From Caulobacteraceae bacterium (GTDB lineage Bacteria > Pseudomonadota > Alphaproteobacteria > Caulobacterales > Caulobacteraceae), in assembly GCA_947479185.1 (NCBI GenBank), contig CANJYY010000007.1, positions 1 to 19,303 on the forward strand: a stretch of 19,303 bases of DNA, read 5' to 3'. The translations under genes and the position numbers were made by a program. This document shows positions 1-6,784 of this stretch, one piece after another. Each line of letters begins with the position of its first letter. Position 1 is the stretch's first letter. The notes below the pieces were generated by a model. That model searched no databases, was not told the origin of the DNA, and saw nothing but the letters and a program-made list of their open reading frames with translations.

Positions 1-129
1 AACCCGGTCAGCCTGCTGATCCCCTGTCACCGGGTCATCGCCCGCGACGGCCGCCTGACCGGCTACCACTGGGGCCTGGGACGGAAGGCGGCGATGCTGG
101 GGATGGAGGCGGTGGCGAAAGCGGGGTGA
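1..129 (+). CDS. ada: C-terminal end of Ada-type O6-methylguanine-DNA methyltransferase (partial)
   Basis: This is the last 42 codons of a gene that begins outside the window. The readable protein contains the methyl-acceptor motif PCHRV (Cys is residue 9 of the fragment), followed by ARDGRLTGYHWGLGRKAAML. PCHRV plus the downstream GYxWGLxRK pattern is diagnostic of the MGMT/Ogt/Ada acceptor domain, in which the cysteine irreversibly takes an alkyl group from O6-alkylguanine in DNA. The GYHWGLGRK version looks more like the C-terminal domain of Ada, the bifunctional methyltransferase and transcription activator, than like stand-alone Ogt. The N-terminal part that would settle this is missing. 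The stop is TGA at 127-129. Domain identity is certain; the Ada versus Ogt assignment is inference. Confidence 0.85.
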   Translation, partial: NPVSLLIPCHRVIARDGRLTGYHWGLGRKAAMLGMEAVAKAG

Positions 130-215
130 CAGCGCCTGGTCGATCGCGCATCCGGCGCTGATGAAACCCGCCCTTTTGCCTTGATGGAATGATGCGCTCC
201 GGCCGTCGGACCTGG

Positions 216-268
216 TCAAGGACGACCCCTTCGGGGTCGCCGCTGCGCGGCCGCGAAGCGGTCCTTGA
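216..268. repeat. Branched palindromic intergenic element (three-way-junction shape)
   Basis: The arms TCAAGGAC (216-223) and GTCCTTGA (261-268) are perfectly complementary. Between them sit two further hairpins: GACCCC (224-229), loop TTC, GGGGTC (233-238); and CGCT (241-244) plus CGC, loop GGCC, GCG plus AGCG (257-260), with one G-A mismatch. The element lies between the convergent ada end and the secreted-protein gene. It has no T-run, so it is not a classical intrinsic terminator. It could be a repeated extragenic palindrome or a transcription end for one or both genes. The rest of 130-337 shows nothing else I can name. Confidence 0.7.
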
Positions 269-337
269 GCAGGGCCGTCGCCGGAGCAACACTGGCCGTC
301 AAGACATCAGGGCCGGTCTGCCTGCGGGCAAGATCCC

Positions 338-1195
338 TTAGCTTGCCGACGCCGCCTTCGGAATCAGCAGCTCGTCGAACACCAGCCGCCAACCCTCCGG
401 CCGACGCTGCCAGACGCGCACATAGTGGGCCTTTACCGCCACACCGTCCCTGTCCCAGCCGGCCGTCCCGTAGGTCCAGGCCAGGTCGCCTGCCGCCGAG
501 ATCCCGCCCCCCGACGGCGCGAAGGCGATTTGCCGGGCGCGCCAGTCCAGTTCCCGGCCGAAGGTCGCGCAGCTGGCCGCCGGCGCCATCGACGACGACT
601 GGATCCGGCCGTCGCAAGCCAGCACCTTGAGATAGGCGGCCCTGCTGTCGCGCTTTGCGTCGGCGGCTAGCGCCGCTTCCGCCGCCTGGACCTTGCTGTA
701 GGCCCCCTCGGGATACAGCCCCGGGACCTTCGGCATGGCCAGGAACCCCGGCATGGCGTCCGGGCCGGGCGCAGACGACGGGTCGCTGCCGACGCCGCCG
801 TCGAACACCCACTTCCACTGACCGTCGGCCTGCTTCTTCCAGACGGTGAAATAGTGGCCGCGCCGCTTGCCGCCGACGCTGTAGGGGCCGGTGGTGAAGC
901 CCAGATCCCCGGAGGCGGCGATACCAGCCCAGGTCGGCCACCATTCCAGCTTCGGATCGTCCGGACCGTCGTCCGGCGCGGCGAGGAAGGTTTCGCGGGC
1001 GCTGACCGGGTCCGGCTGCAGCACGATCGCGTCCGGGGCCATGTGGGCGAGGAAGCTCTGCTTCACGCCCAGGCGGGAACCGTCGGCGGCGAAGGCGCGT
1101 TCGGCCGCGACCACCGGGTCCGGTGTGACGGGCGCGACAGCCGCCGTGGCGGGCAGGGCGATCGCGGCGGCGGCGAGGGCCAGGATCAGGCGCAT
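338..1195 (-). CDS. Secreted protein with two SnoaL/DUF4440-like halves
   Basis: The 285-aa product begins with a short signal peptide (hydrophobic Leu/Ala run at residues 2-16, probable cleavage near ATA-A at 17-20), so it is probably periplasmic. The mature part has two related halves. Each carries a GDL-aromatic beta-strand segment followed by a strand of the form HYxxVW and a Trp-(K/R)-(W/L)-VFD strand: around residues 96-133 (SGDLGFTTGPY ... GHYFTVWK ... WKWVFD) and again near the C-terminus (AGDLAWTYGTA ... AHYVRVWQ ... WRLVFDE). This is the pattern of NTF2-fold SnoaL-like/DUF4440 domains, used for small-ligand binding or as enzyme scaffolds. No catalytic residue can be named and the function is unknown. 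I chose the ATG at 1195 because GGAG lies 8 nt upstream on the minus strand; the alternative ATG at 1210 has no such site. The gene is divergent from the MoeB-like gene, with 103 bp between the starts. Confidence 0.8.
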   Translation of the reverse strand: MRLILALAAAAIALPATAAVAPVTPDPVVAAERAFAADGSRLGVKQSFLAHMAPDAIVLQPDPVSARETFLAAPDDGPDDPKLEWWPTWAGIAASGDLGFTTGPYSVGGKRRGHYFTVWKKQADGQWKWVFDGGVGSDPSSAPGPDAMPGFLAMPKVPGLYPEGAYSKVQAAEAALAADAKRDSRAAYLKVLACDGRIQSSSMAPAASCATFGRELDWRARQIAFAPSGGGISAAGDLAWTYGTAGWDRDGVAVKAHYVRVWQRRPEGWRLVFDELLIPKAASAS

Positions 1196-1298
1196 GTCGG
1201 TCTCCGGCATTTTCGTCGGCGAAGGCTACTCCCGGCGCCCGTCCGCGCGGTATGAAATCGCTGTAAGACGACGTGCGCCACAGGACCGGACTTTCCCC

Positions 1299-2036
1299 AT
1301 GAGCTTTTCGCCGGCCGAGGTTGAACGCTACGCCCGCCATCTGGTGCTGCGCGAGGTCGGCGGCCCGGGCCAGCAGAAGCTCAAGGCGGCCAGCGTGCTG
1401 ATGGTTGGCGCGGGCGGCCTCGGCGCCCCGGCGTCTCTCTATCTGGCGGCGGCGGGCGTGGGCCGGATCACCATCGTCGATCCCGACACCGTGGCTCTCT
1501 CCAACCTGCAGCGGCAGGTGCTCTACGCGACCGGCGATGTCGGCCTGGACAAGACCGAGGTCACGGCCCGGCGGCTGGCCGCGCTCAACCCCGAGATCGT
1601 CATCGACACCCACACCACGGCCCTGACGCCCGGCAACGCCGCCGCCCTGATCGCCGGCCATGATCTGGTGCTCGACGGCACCGACGACTTCGCCACCCGT
1701 TTCGCGGTGTCCGACGCCTGTGTCGCCGCCGGCACGACCCTGGTCAGCGGCGCGATCGCCCGCTGGACCGGCCAGGTCGGGGTGTTCGCCGGAAAACCCT
1801 GCTACCGCTGCCTGGTGCCCGACATCCCGCCCGACGCCGAGACCTGTTCGGCCGTCGGGGTGGTTGGGGCGCTGGGCGGGGTGATCGGCGCGATGATGGC
1901 GCTGGAGGCGATCAAGATCATCACCGGCGCGGGCCAGCCGCTGGCCGGCCGCCTGCTGATCTACGACGCCCTGGCCGCCGAAACCCGCACCGTGCGCATC
2001 GGCGCCGACCCGGCCTGTCCGACCTGCGGCGCTTGA
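1299..2036 (+). CDS. moeB: MoeB/ThiF/HesA-family E1-like adenylyltransferase
   Basis: The 245-aa product begins with RYARHLVLREVGGPGQQKL, the typical start of MoeB/ThiF proteins. It has the nucleotide loop VGAGGLG (residues 36-42), the aspartate at the end of strand 2 (IVDPD, 59-63), LSNLQRQ (68-74), the DGTDD metal/ATP motif (126-130), the TCSAVGVVG segment carrying the conserved cysteine (C183), and two zinc CxxC pairs (CYRC 168-171 and CPTC 240-243). Family knowledge: these cytosolic enzymes adenylate the C-terminal Gly-Gly of the ubiquitin-like sulfur carriers MoaD (molybdopterin) or ThiS (thiamine). The sequence alone does not separate the two pathways, because no moaD, moaE or thi gene lies nearby; the length without a rhodanese domain fits the shorter MoeB type. 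The start at ATG 1299 is set by homology. The reading frame stays open upstream, but that part does not resemble the family. Confidence 0.88.
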   Translation: MSFSPAEVERYARHLVLREVGGPGQQKLKAASVLMVGAGGLGAPASLYLAAAGVGRITIVDPDTVALSNLQRQVLYATGDVGLDKTEVTARRLAALNPEIVIDTHTTALTPGNAAALIAGHDLVLDGTDDFATRFAVSDACVAAGTTLVSGAIARWTGQVGVFAGKPCYRCLVPDIPPDAETCSAVGVVGALGGVIGAMMALEAIKIITGAGQPLAGRLLIYDALAAETRTVRIGADPACPTCGA

Positions 2037-2064
2037 CGGCCGGCCCGGGAGCGGGCGTCATCCG

Positions 2065-2093
2065 CCCTGCCGGACATCAAGAGCCGGGCAGGG
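2065..2093 (+). promoter_or_regulatory. Hairpin covering the hydrolase ribosome binding site
   Basis: CCCTGCC (2065-2071) pairs perfectly with GGCAGGG (2087-2093), and the adjacent GG (2072-2073) and CC (2084-2085) extend the stem around a single bulged G (2086). The right arm contains most of the AGGGG purine run (2090-2094) that lies 9 nt before the hydrolase ATG. In RNA this would hide the ribosome binding site. It could equally mark the end of the moeB transcript, but no U-run follows. The structure is visible; the role is inferred. Confidence 0.4.
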
Positions 2094-2103
2094 GCGAAAC
2101 ATC

Positions 2104-3090
2104 ATGAAAACGCTGGGCAGGGTCCTGATCGGGATCGTCGTCATCCTCGCCGTGCTGCTGACAGGCGGCTGGCTGGCGCTGCGCAGGCCGGACATCCCCT
2201 GGCCGACCCTGCAGGCGAAATACGCCAACGGCGCCTCGCGCTACATGGACCTGCCGGGCGGGCTGAAGGTCCACTATCGCGACCAGGGCCGGCGCGACGG
2301 CCCGACCATCGTCATGGTCCACGGCTTCGCCGCCTCGCTGCACACCTGGGAGCCCTGGGTCCAGCGGCTGGGCGCGCACTACCGCATCATCACCCTCGAC
2401 CTGCCGGGCTTCGGCCTGACCAGCGCGCCCGAGGGCTACAGCCTGACCCGCAGCGGCTTCGTCGATGTGGTCGACGGCGTGACGACGAAGCTGGGCGTGA
2501 CGAAGTTCGTGCTGGCCGGAAATTCCATGGGCGGCGGCGTCGCCTGGAACTACGCCCTGCGGCATCCGGACAGGCTCGACGGCCTGGTGCTGGTCGACGC
2601 CGCCGGCTGGCCGCAGCAGCGCGCCGACGGCAAGGATGGCCCGTTCATCTTCAAGGTGCTGCGCAACCCGGTCGGCCGGTTCCTGATCGGCGACCTCGAC
2701 ACCACCGTCATGACCCGCGCGGGCCTGAAGGACGCCTTCGCCCCGACGCCGGAGATGGTCGATGACGCCATGGTCGCCCGCTACGTCGAGATGTCCCGCG
2801 GGCCGGGGCACCGCGACATCATCCTGAACCTGATGGGCGGCTTCGACCCGGCCGACGCGGCGACGAAGGAAAAGTTGTCGGCGATCGCGGTCCCGACCCT
2901 GGTGATGCACGGCGATACCGACAGACTGATCCCGGTCAGCCACGCCGCCCTGTTCGGCGACGCGATCCCGGGCTCGACGGTGATCGTCTATCCGAAAGTC
3001 GGCCACGTCCCGATGGAACAGATCGCCGACCGGTCCGCAGCCGACCTGGATGCGTGGCTCAAGGCGAAGGTGTGGGTGGCCAAGCCCTGA
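2104..3090 (+). CDS. Membrane-anchored alpha/beta hydrolase
   Basis: The 328-aa protein has an N-terminal membrane segment (about residues 6-26, IGIVVILAVLLTGGWLAL) with no obvious cleavage site. It is followed by a complete alpha/beta hydrolase domain that probably faces the periplasm. Visible landmarks are the oxyanion motif HGFAAS (73-78), LDLPGFGLT (98-106), the nucleophile elbow GNSMGG with Ser141, the acid in HGDTDRLIP (Asp273) and the catalytic His301 in KVGHVPMEQ. The closest general match is the esterase/epoxide hydrolase/haloperoxidase-like COG0596 group; the substrate cannot be read from the sequence. It follows moeB by 67 nt on the same strand and could share its transcript, although the hairpin in the gap argues for separate control. 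Length and triad are intact. Confidence 0.88.
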   Translation: MKTLGRVLIGIVVILAVLLTGGWLALRRPDIPWPTLQAKYANGASRYMDLPGGLKVHYRDQGRRDGPTIVMVHGFAASLHTWEPWVQRLGAHYRIITLDLPGFGLTSAPEGYSLTRSGFVDVVDGVTTKLGVTKFVLAGNSMGGGVAWNYALRHPDRLDGLVLVDAAGWPQQRADGKDGPFIFKVLRNPVGRFLIGDLDTTVMTRAGLKDAFAPTPEMVDDAMVARYVEMSRGPGHRDIILNLMGGFDPADAATKEKLSAIAVPTLVMHGDTDRLIPVSHAALFGDAIPGSTVIVYPKVGHVPMEQIADRSAADLDAWLKAKVWVAKP

Positions 3091-3098
3091 GGGGGATC

Positions 3099-3126
3099 AG
3101 GGACAGACACCAGGGTGTCTGTCCCT
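3099..3126. terminator. Perfect 12-bp hairpin between convergent genes
   Basis: AGGGACAGACAC (3099-3110), loop CAGG (3111-3114), GTGTCTGTCCCT (3115-3126). The stem has no mismatch. It lies 8 nt after the hydrolase stop and 16 nt before the end of the convergent dehydrogenase gene, so it could serve both transcripts. There is no T-run on either strand, so it may work as a structural 3' end or be a dispersed palindromic repeat that settled between convergent genes. Confidence 0.7.
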
Positions 3127-3142
3127 CGCGCGAGCGCGCTGC

Positions 3143-4129
3143 CTACAGCATCGCCGGGATGACGCGGTCCGGCGGCCGGTGGCCGTCCATGAAGGTCTTG
3201 ATGTTGACGATGACCTTCTCGCCCATGTCGATGCGGCCCTCGACCGTGGCCGAGCCCATGTGCGGCAGCAGCACGACGTTGGGCAGCTTGAGCAGCTTGG
3301 GATTGATCGCCGGCTCGTGCTCGTAGACGTCCAGGCCGGCGCCGGCGATCTCGCCGCGGGCCAGCATGTTGGCCAGGGCGCCTTCGTCGATGACCTCGCC
3401 GCGCGCGGTGTTGACCACCACGGCCGTCGGCTGGAGCAGCTTGAGCCGGCGAGCCGACAGCAGGTGATAGGTGGCCGGGGTGTGCGGGCAGTTGATCGAC
3501 ACGATGTCCATCCGCGCCAGCATCTGGTCCAGGCTCTCCCAGTAGGTCGCGCCCAGCTCCTCGGCCACGCGCGGGCTGACCGGCTTGCGGTTGTGGTAGT
3601 GGATCGACAGGCCGAACGCCGCGCCGCGGCGGGCGAGGGCCTGGCCGATGCGGCCCATGCCGATGATGCCGAGGCGCTTGCCCCACAGGCGGCGGCCCAG
3701 CATCCAGGTCGGCGACCAGCCCTGGAAGCCGCCCGACTGGACGACGGCCGCGCCTTCGACGATGCGGCGGGTCGAGGCCATGATCAGGCTCATGGTCAGG
3801 TCGGCCGTGTCCTCGGTCAGCACGCCCGGGGTGTTGGTGACGATGACGCCGCGCTGGTTGGCGGTGGTCACGTCGATGTTGTCGACGCCCGCGCCGAAGT
3901 TGGCGATCAGCTTCAGCCGCTCGCCGGCCCGCGACAGCAGGCGCGAGTCCAGACGGTCGGTGATGGTGGGGACCAGAACGTCACAGCGGTTCATCGCGTC
4001 GACGAGTTCGTCCGGCGTCATCGGCCGGTCGTCGACGTTGAGTTCGGTGTCGAACAGCTCCCGCATCCGGGTTTCCACGGGATCGGGCAGCTTGCGTGTG
4101 ACGACGACTTTAGGCTTCTTGGCGGCCAT
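3143..4129 (-). CDS. D-isomer 2-hydroxyacid dehydrogenase (glyoxylate/hydroxypyruvate reductase type)
   Basis: The 328-aa cytosolic protein has the two-domain layout of the D-2-hydroxyacid dehydrogenase family. The catalytic domain contains NFGAGVDNID (77-86). The NAD(P)-binding domain has GMGRIG (157-162), preceded by the LGxxGxGxIG context. The active-site trio is present: Arg243 in NTARGEVID, Glu272 in YEHEP and His290 in LPHMGS. The arginine in HNRKP (180-183), just after the second strand, resembles NADPH-preferring glyoxylate reductases, so the likely reaction is reduction of glyoxylate or hydroxypyruvate to glycolate or glycerate. Related enzymes use other 2-oxoacids, so the substrate is inferred. 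The ATG at 4129 gives the usual family N-terminus; an upstream ATG at 4183 would add 18 atypical residues. The gene is divergent from the SH3 lipoprotein, with about 109 bp between the starts. Confidence 0.9.
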   Translation of the reverse strand: MAAKKPKVVVTRKLPDPVETRMRELFDTELNVDDRPMTPDELVDAMNRCDVLVPTITDRLDSRLLSRAGERLKLIANFGAGVDNIDVTTANQRGVIVTNTPGVLTEDTADLTMSLIMASTRRIVEGAAVVQSGGFQGWSPTWMLGRRLWGKRLGIIGMGRIGQALARRGAAFGLSIHYHNRKPVSPRVAEELGATYWESLDQMLARMDIVSINCPHTPATYHLLSARRLKLLQPTAVVVNTARGEVIDEGALANMLARGEIAGAGLDVYEHEPAINPKLLKLPNVVLLPHMGSATVEGRIDMGEKVIVNIKTFMDGHRPPDRVIPAML

Positions 4130-4238
4130 GGACGCTTTCGATAACGGCGTTGGCCCCTCGGGGGGTCTTCGCACCCTTAGCAAAGGCCCGGCGCAGGGCC
4201 AAGGCAGGCTGCGGCCCTTTAGGGCCCGGTTTGACGCT

Positions 4239-4751
4239 TTGCCGGTAAAGTTGGCGGCCCTGGGGCTGGCGCTGACCCTTTCGGCCTGCGGCGCGCGGGG
4301 TCAGGAAACCTGCGACACCCCCTCGACCCTGCCGGTGCCGCGCTTCGTCTCGCTGAAATTCGGCGAGGTCTACGCCCGCAAGGGGCCGGGCGAGGATCAC
4401 CGCATCCTGTGGATCTGGCGCTCGAAAGGCATGCCGCTGGAGGTGGTCGCCGAGACCAGCGACTGGCGGCGGGTTCGCGGGCCGGACGGCGCGGTCGCCT
4501 GGGCGCACAAGCGCGGGGTCGACGGCAAGCTGACGGTCATGCGGGTCAAGCCGGGGGCCGTGGCCATGCTGGCGGCGCCCAAACCGGGCGCCCGGGTCGT
4601 CGCCTGGCTGTCGCCCAATGCCGTCGCGGTCCTCGACAAGAGCGAGGGCGACTGGCGCAGGATCAAGGCGGGCGGCGAAACCGGCTGGGTTCCCGCCGCC
4701 GAGGTCTGGGGCGCCGGCGGTCCGACACCCTGCCGTCCGCGCGAAGATTGA
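4239..4751 (+). CDS. Lipoprotein with two bacterial SH3-like domains (COG3807 type)
   Basis: Starting at TTG 4239, the product is 170 aa: a short lipoprotein signal peptide (MPVKLAALGLALTLSAC, lipobox LSAC with Cys17), then two SH3-like repeats at about 33-95 (VSLKFGEVYARKGPGEDHRI ... DWRRV ... VAWAHK) and 102-157 (VKPGAVAMLAAPKPGARVVA ... DWRRIKAG ... GWVPAAEVWG). Cys25 and Cys165 could form a disulfide. The family resembles COG3807 proteins, which have no established enzyme activity and are thought to bind peptidoglycan or envelope proteins. The start is uncertain. An in-frame ATG at 4128 exists, but it would put 37 Arg/Gly-rich residues before the signal peptide and overlap the divergent gene's start codon. 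TTG is the only alternative start that gives a clean lipoprotein. A GGCCC-TTTA-GGGCC hairpin (4213-4226) sits in the leader. Confidence 0.78.
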   Translation: MPVKLAALGLALTLSACGARGQETCDTPSTLPVPRFVSLKFGEVYARKGPGEDHRILWIWRSKGMPLEVVAETSDWRRVRGPDGAVAWAHKRGVDGKLTVMRVKPGAVAMLAAPKPGARVVAWLSPNAVAVLDKSEGDWRRIKAGGETGWVPAAEVWGAGGPTPCRPRED

Positions 4752-4776
4752 GGCCTCCGCCCCCGCGTGGTAACCC
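4748..4776 (+). promoter_or_regulatory. Possible promoter for fabA
   Basis: TTGAGG (4748-4753) and TAACCC (4771-4776) are separated by 17 nt, 44 nt before the fabA ATG. The -35 box is a fair match and the -10 box is weak, but GGTAACCC resembles the alphaproteobacterial -10 form. This is tentative and based only on pattern and position. Confidence 0.25.
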
Positions 4777-4820
4777 CGCGCCAGTCAGGCCGCGCGCATG
4801 CGGCGAAGTTTCGGTGACGC

Positions 4821-5357
4821 ATGACCTCGACGACCCCGGCCCCCATGGCCCAGTCCAGCTACAGCTATGACGATCTGATCGCCTGCGGCCGCGACGAGAC
4901 CTTTGGTCCCGGCAACGCCCAGCTGCCGATGCCGCCGATGCTGATGTTCGATCGCATCACCCAGATCAACGCCGACGGCGGCGCGCACGGCAAGGGCTAC
5001 GTCGAGGCTGAACTCGATATCAATCCGGACCTGTGGTTCTTCGCCTGCCACTTCAACAACGACCCGGTGATGCCCGGTTGCCTGGGCCTCGACGCCATGT
5101 GGCAGCTGGTCGGCTTCTATCTGGGCTGGATCGGCGGCCCCGGCCGCGGCCGCGCCCTGGGCGTAGGCGAGGTGAAGTTCACCGGCGAGGTTACGCCCGA
5201 CGTGAAGAAGGTCGTCTACCGCATCGAGCTCAAGCGGGTGATCAATCGCCGGCTCGTTATGGGGATAGGCGACGGGGTGCTGGAAGCCGACGGCAAGCTT
5301 ATCTATGAGGCGAAAGACCTCCGGGTGGGCCTGTTCATTCCGGGCGCCAGCGCCTGA
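4821..5357 (+). CDS. fabA: Beta-hydroxydecanoyl-ACP dehydratase/isomerase FabA
   Basis: The 178-aa protein is a full-length FabA hot-dog-fold enzyme. Landmarks are [12 protein letters not shown] near the start, [11 protein letters not shown] (37-46), the catalytic histidine in [14 protein letters not shown] (His77) and the catalytic aspartate in [17 protein letters not shown] (Asp91). The 14-residue spacing is the same as in E. coli FabA (His70/Asp84), and the conserved [11 protein letters not shown] follows. Known function: it dehydrates 3-hydroxyacyl-ACP and isomerises trans-2-decenoyl-ACP to cis-3-decenoyl-ACP, the branch point of unsaturated fatty acid synthesis in the cytosol. The next gene, fabB, uses that product. 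ATG 4821 gives a slightly longer N-terminus than usual; ATG 4845 is possible, but neither has a strong ribosome binding site. Confidence 0.96.
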   Translation: MTSTTPAPMAQSSYSYDDLIACGRDETFGPGNAQLPMPPMLMFDRITQINADGGAHGKGYVEAELDINPDLWFFACHFNNDPVMPGCLGLDAMWQLVGFYLGWIGGPGRGRALGVGEVKFTGEVTPDVKKVVYRIELKRVINRRLVMGIGDGVLEADGKLIYEAKDLRVGLFIPGASA

Positions 5358-5422
5358 TCAGGCCGGTCTCTGGATAAAGGTCCGGCCCGAACCGGGGCGG
5401 ATGGGGGAATTAGGGAGTCGTC

Positions 5423-6634
5423 ATGCGTCGCGTCGTCGTCACCGGCATCGGTATCGTGTCCTCGATCGGGTCCAGCGCCAACGAGGTCGTCGCCTCCCTG
5501 CGCGAGGCGAAATCGGGTGTGAAGTTCGCCCAGTCCTATGCCGATCTGGGTTTCCGCTCGCAGGTCGAGGCCGCGCCCGACTGTGACTGGGAATCGCTGG
5601 TTGACCGCCGCGCCGCCCGATTCCTCGCTGAAGGCACCGGCTGGGCCCATGTGGCCATGGAGCAGGCGATCGCCGATTCCGGGCTCGAGGAGAGCGAGGT
5701 CTCCAACGACCACACCGGCCTGATCATCGGCTCGGGCGGCCCCTCGACCAAGGCCATCATCCAGGCCGCCGAGACCACCCGCGAGAAGGGCCCCAAGCGC
5801 ATCGGTCCGTTCGCCGTGCCCAAGGCCATGAGCTCGGGCGCCTCGGCGACCCTGGCCACCTGGTTCAAGATCCGCGGCCTCAACTTCTCGATCAGCTCGG
5901 CCTGCGCCACATCCACCCACTGCATCGGCTCGGCCTACGAGCAGATCCTCATGGGCAAGCAGGACGTCGTGTTCGCCGGCGGCGCCGAGGAGCTCGACTG
6001 GTCGCTGTCCAACATGTTCGACGCCATGGGCGCCATGAGCAGCAACTTCAACGACCGGCCGGCCGTGGCCAGCCGCGCCTACGACCTGAACCGCGACGGC
6101 TTCGTCATCGCCGGCGGGGCGGGCATCGTGGTGCTGGAAGAGTACGAACGGGCCAAGGCCCGCGGCGCGAAGATCTACGGCGAAATCGTCGGCTACGCGG
6201 CCAATTCGGACGGTTACGACATGGTCGCCCCCTCGGGCGAAGGCGCGGTCCGCTGCATGAACCTGGCCATGGCCGGCGCCGGCGGCCGGACGATCGACTA
6301 CCTCAACCCGCACGGCACCTCGACGCCGGTCGGCGACCAGAAGGAGATGGAGGCGGTCCGCCAGGTGTTCGGCAAGAACGCCCCGGCGATTTCCTCGACC
6401 AAGTCGCTCACCGGCCATTCGCTCGGCGCCGCCGGCGCCCAGGAGGCGATCTACAGCCTGCTGATGCTCAACAACGGCTTCCTCGCCGAGAGCGCCAACA
6501 TCGAGACCCTCGATCCGGCCTTCGAGGACATGCCGATCCTGCTCAAGCGGGCCGATCGCCAGGTCGAGACGGTGATGTCCAACAGCTTCGGCTTCGGCGG
6601 CACCAACGGCTGCCTGGTGATGGCGCGGGTCTAG
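5423..6634 (+). CDS. fabB: Beta-ketoacyl-ACP synthase I FabB
   Basis: The 403-aa thiolase-fold condensing enzyme starts with [16 protein letters not shown]. It has the Cys-His-His active site: Cys161 in [15 protein letters not shown], His297 in [11 protein letters not shown] and His332 in [14 protein letters not shown]. The C-terminal NSFGFGGTN (387-395) is intact. The [10 protein letters not shown] context and pairing with fabA identify FabB rather than FabF. Known role: it elongates cis-3-decenoyl-ACP and so keeps the double bond, giving cis-vaccenate-type lipids. GGGAG about 6 nt before the ATG is a good ribosome binding site. The 65-nt gap after fabA contains no terminator, so the two genes are probably co-transcribed. 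Confidence 0.96.
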   Translation: MRRVVVTGIGIVSSIGSSANEVVASLREAKSGVKFAQSYADLGFRSQVEAAPDCDWESLVDRRAARFLAEGTGWAHVAMEQAIADSGLEESEVSNDHTGLIIGSGGPSTKAIIQAAETTREKGPKRIGPFAVPKAMSSGASATLATWFKIRGLNFSISSACATSTHCIGSAYEQILMGKQDVVFAGGAEELDWSLSNMFDAMGAMSSNFNDRPAVASRAYDLNRDGFVIAGGAGIVVLEEYERAKARGAKIYGEIVGYAANSDGYDMVAPSGEGAVRCMNLAMAGAGGRTIDYLNPHGTSTPVGDQKEMEAVRQVFGKNAPAISSTKSLTGHSLGAAGAQEAIYSLLMLNNGFLAESANIETLDPAFEDMPILLKRADRQVETVMSNSFGFGGTNGCLVMARV

Positions 6635-6654
6635 CGCGCGGCACAAGCAACTTG

Positions 6655-6762
6655 CGTCCTTCGAGACGGCTGCTTACGCAGCCTCCTCAGGATGACGGGC
6701 GGGGAGGGCCGCAAACCCTCTTCGTCATGGTGAGGAGCGCCCGCGAGGGCGCGTCTCGAACC
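6655..6762. repeat. Inverted pair of palindromic intergenic repeats between fabB and fabI
   Basis: Two copies of one unit face each other. Unit 1 (6655-6696) reads TCCTTCGAGACG, an inner hairpin GGCTGC-TTAC-GCAGCC (6668-6683), then TCCTCAGGATGAC. Unit 2 (6724-6762), read on the minus strand, is GGTTCGAGACGCGCCC..., with inner hairpin GCGCCC-GCGA-GGGCGC (6737-6752) and an end in CTCCTCACCATGAC. The outer sequences match between copies (TCGAGACG and CTCCTCA..ATGAC). The inner stems differ in sequence, but both are perfect 6-bp stems with 4-nt loops. The pair fills most of the 150-nt fabB-fabI gap. This is the architecture of REP/BIME-type elements. Confidence 0.8.
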
Positions 6763-6784
6763 ACGCACTGACAAGGAACCACCC

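Noticed and set aside
216-1661. A 481-codon open frame on the minus strand across the secreted protein and the moeB start
   Set aside because: It overlaps two better-supported genes, starts inside moeB, and has an Arg/Gly-rich composition without motifs.
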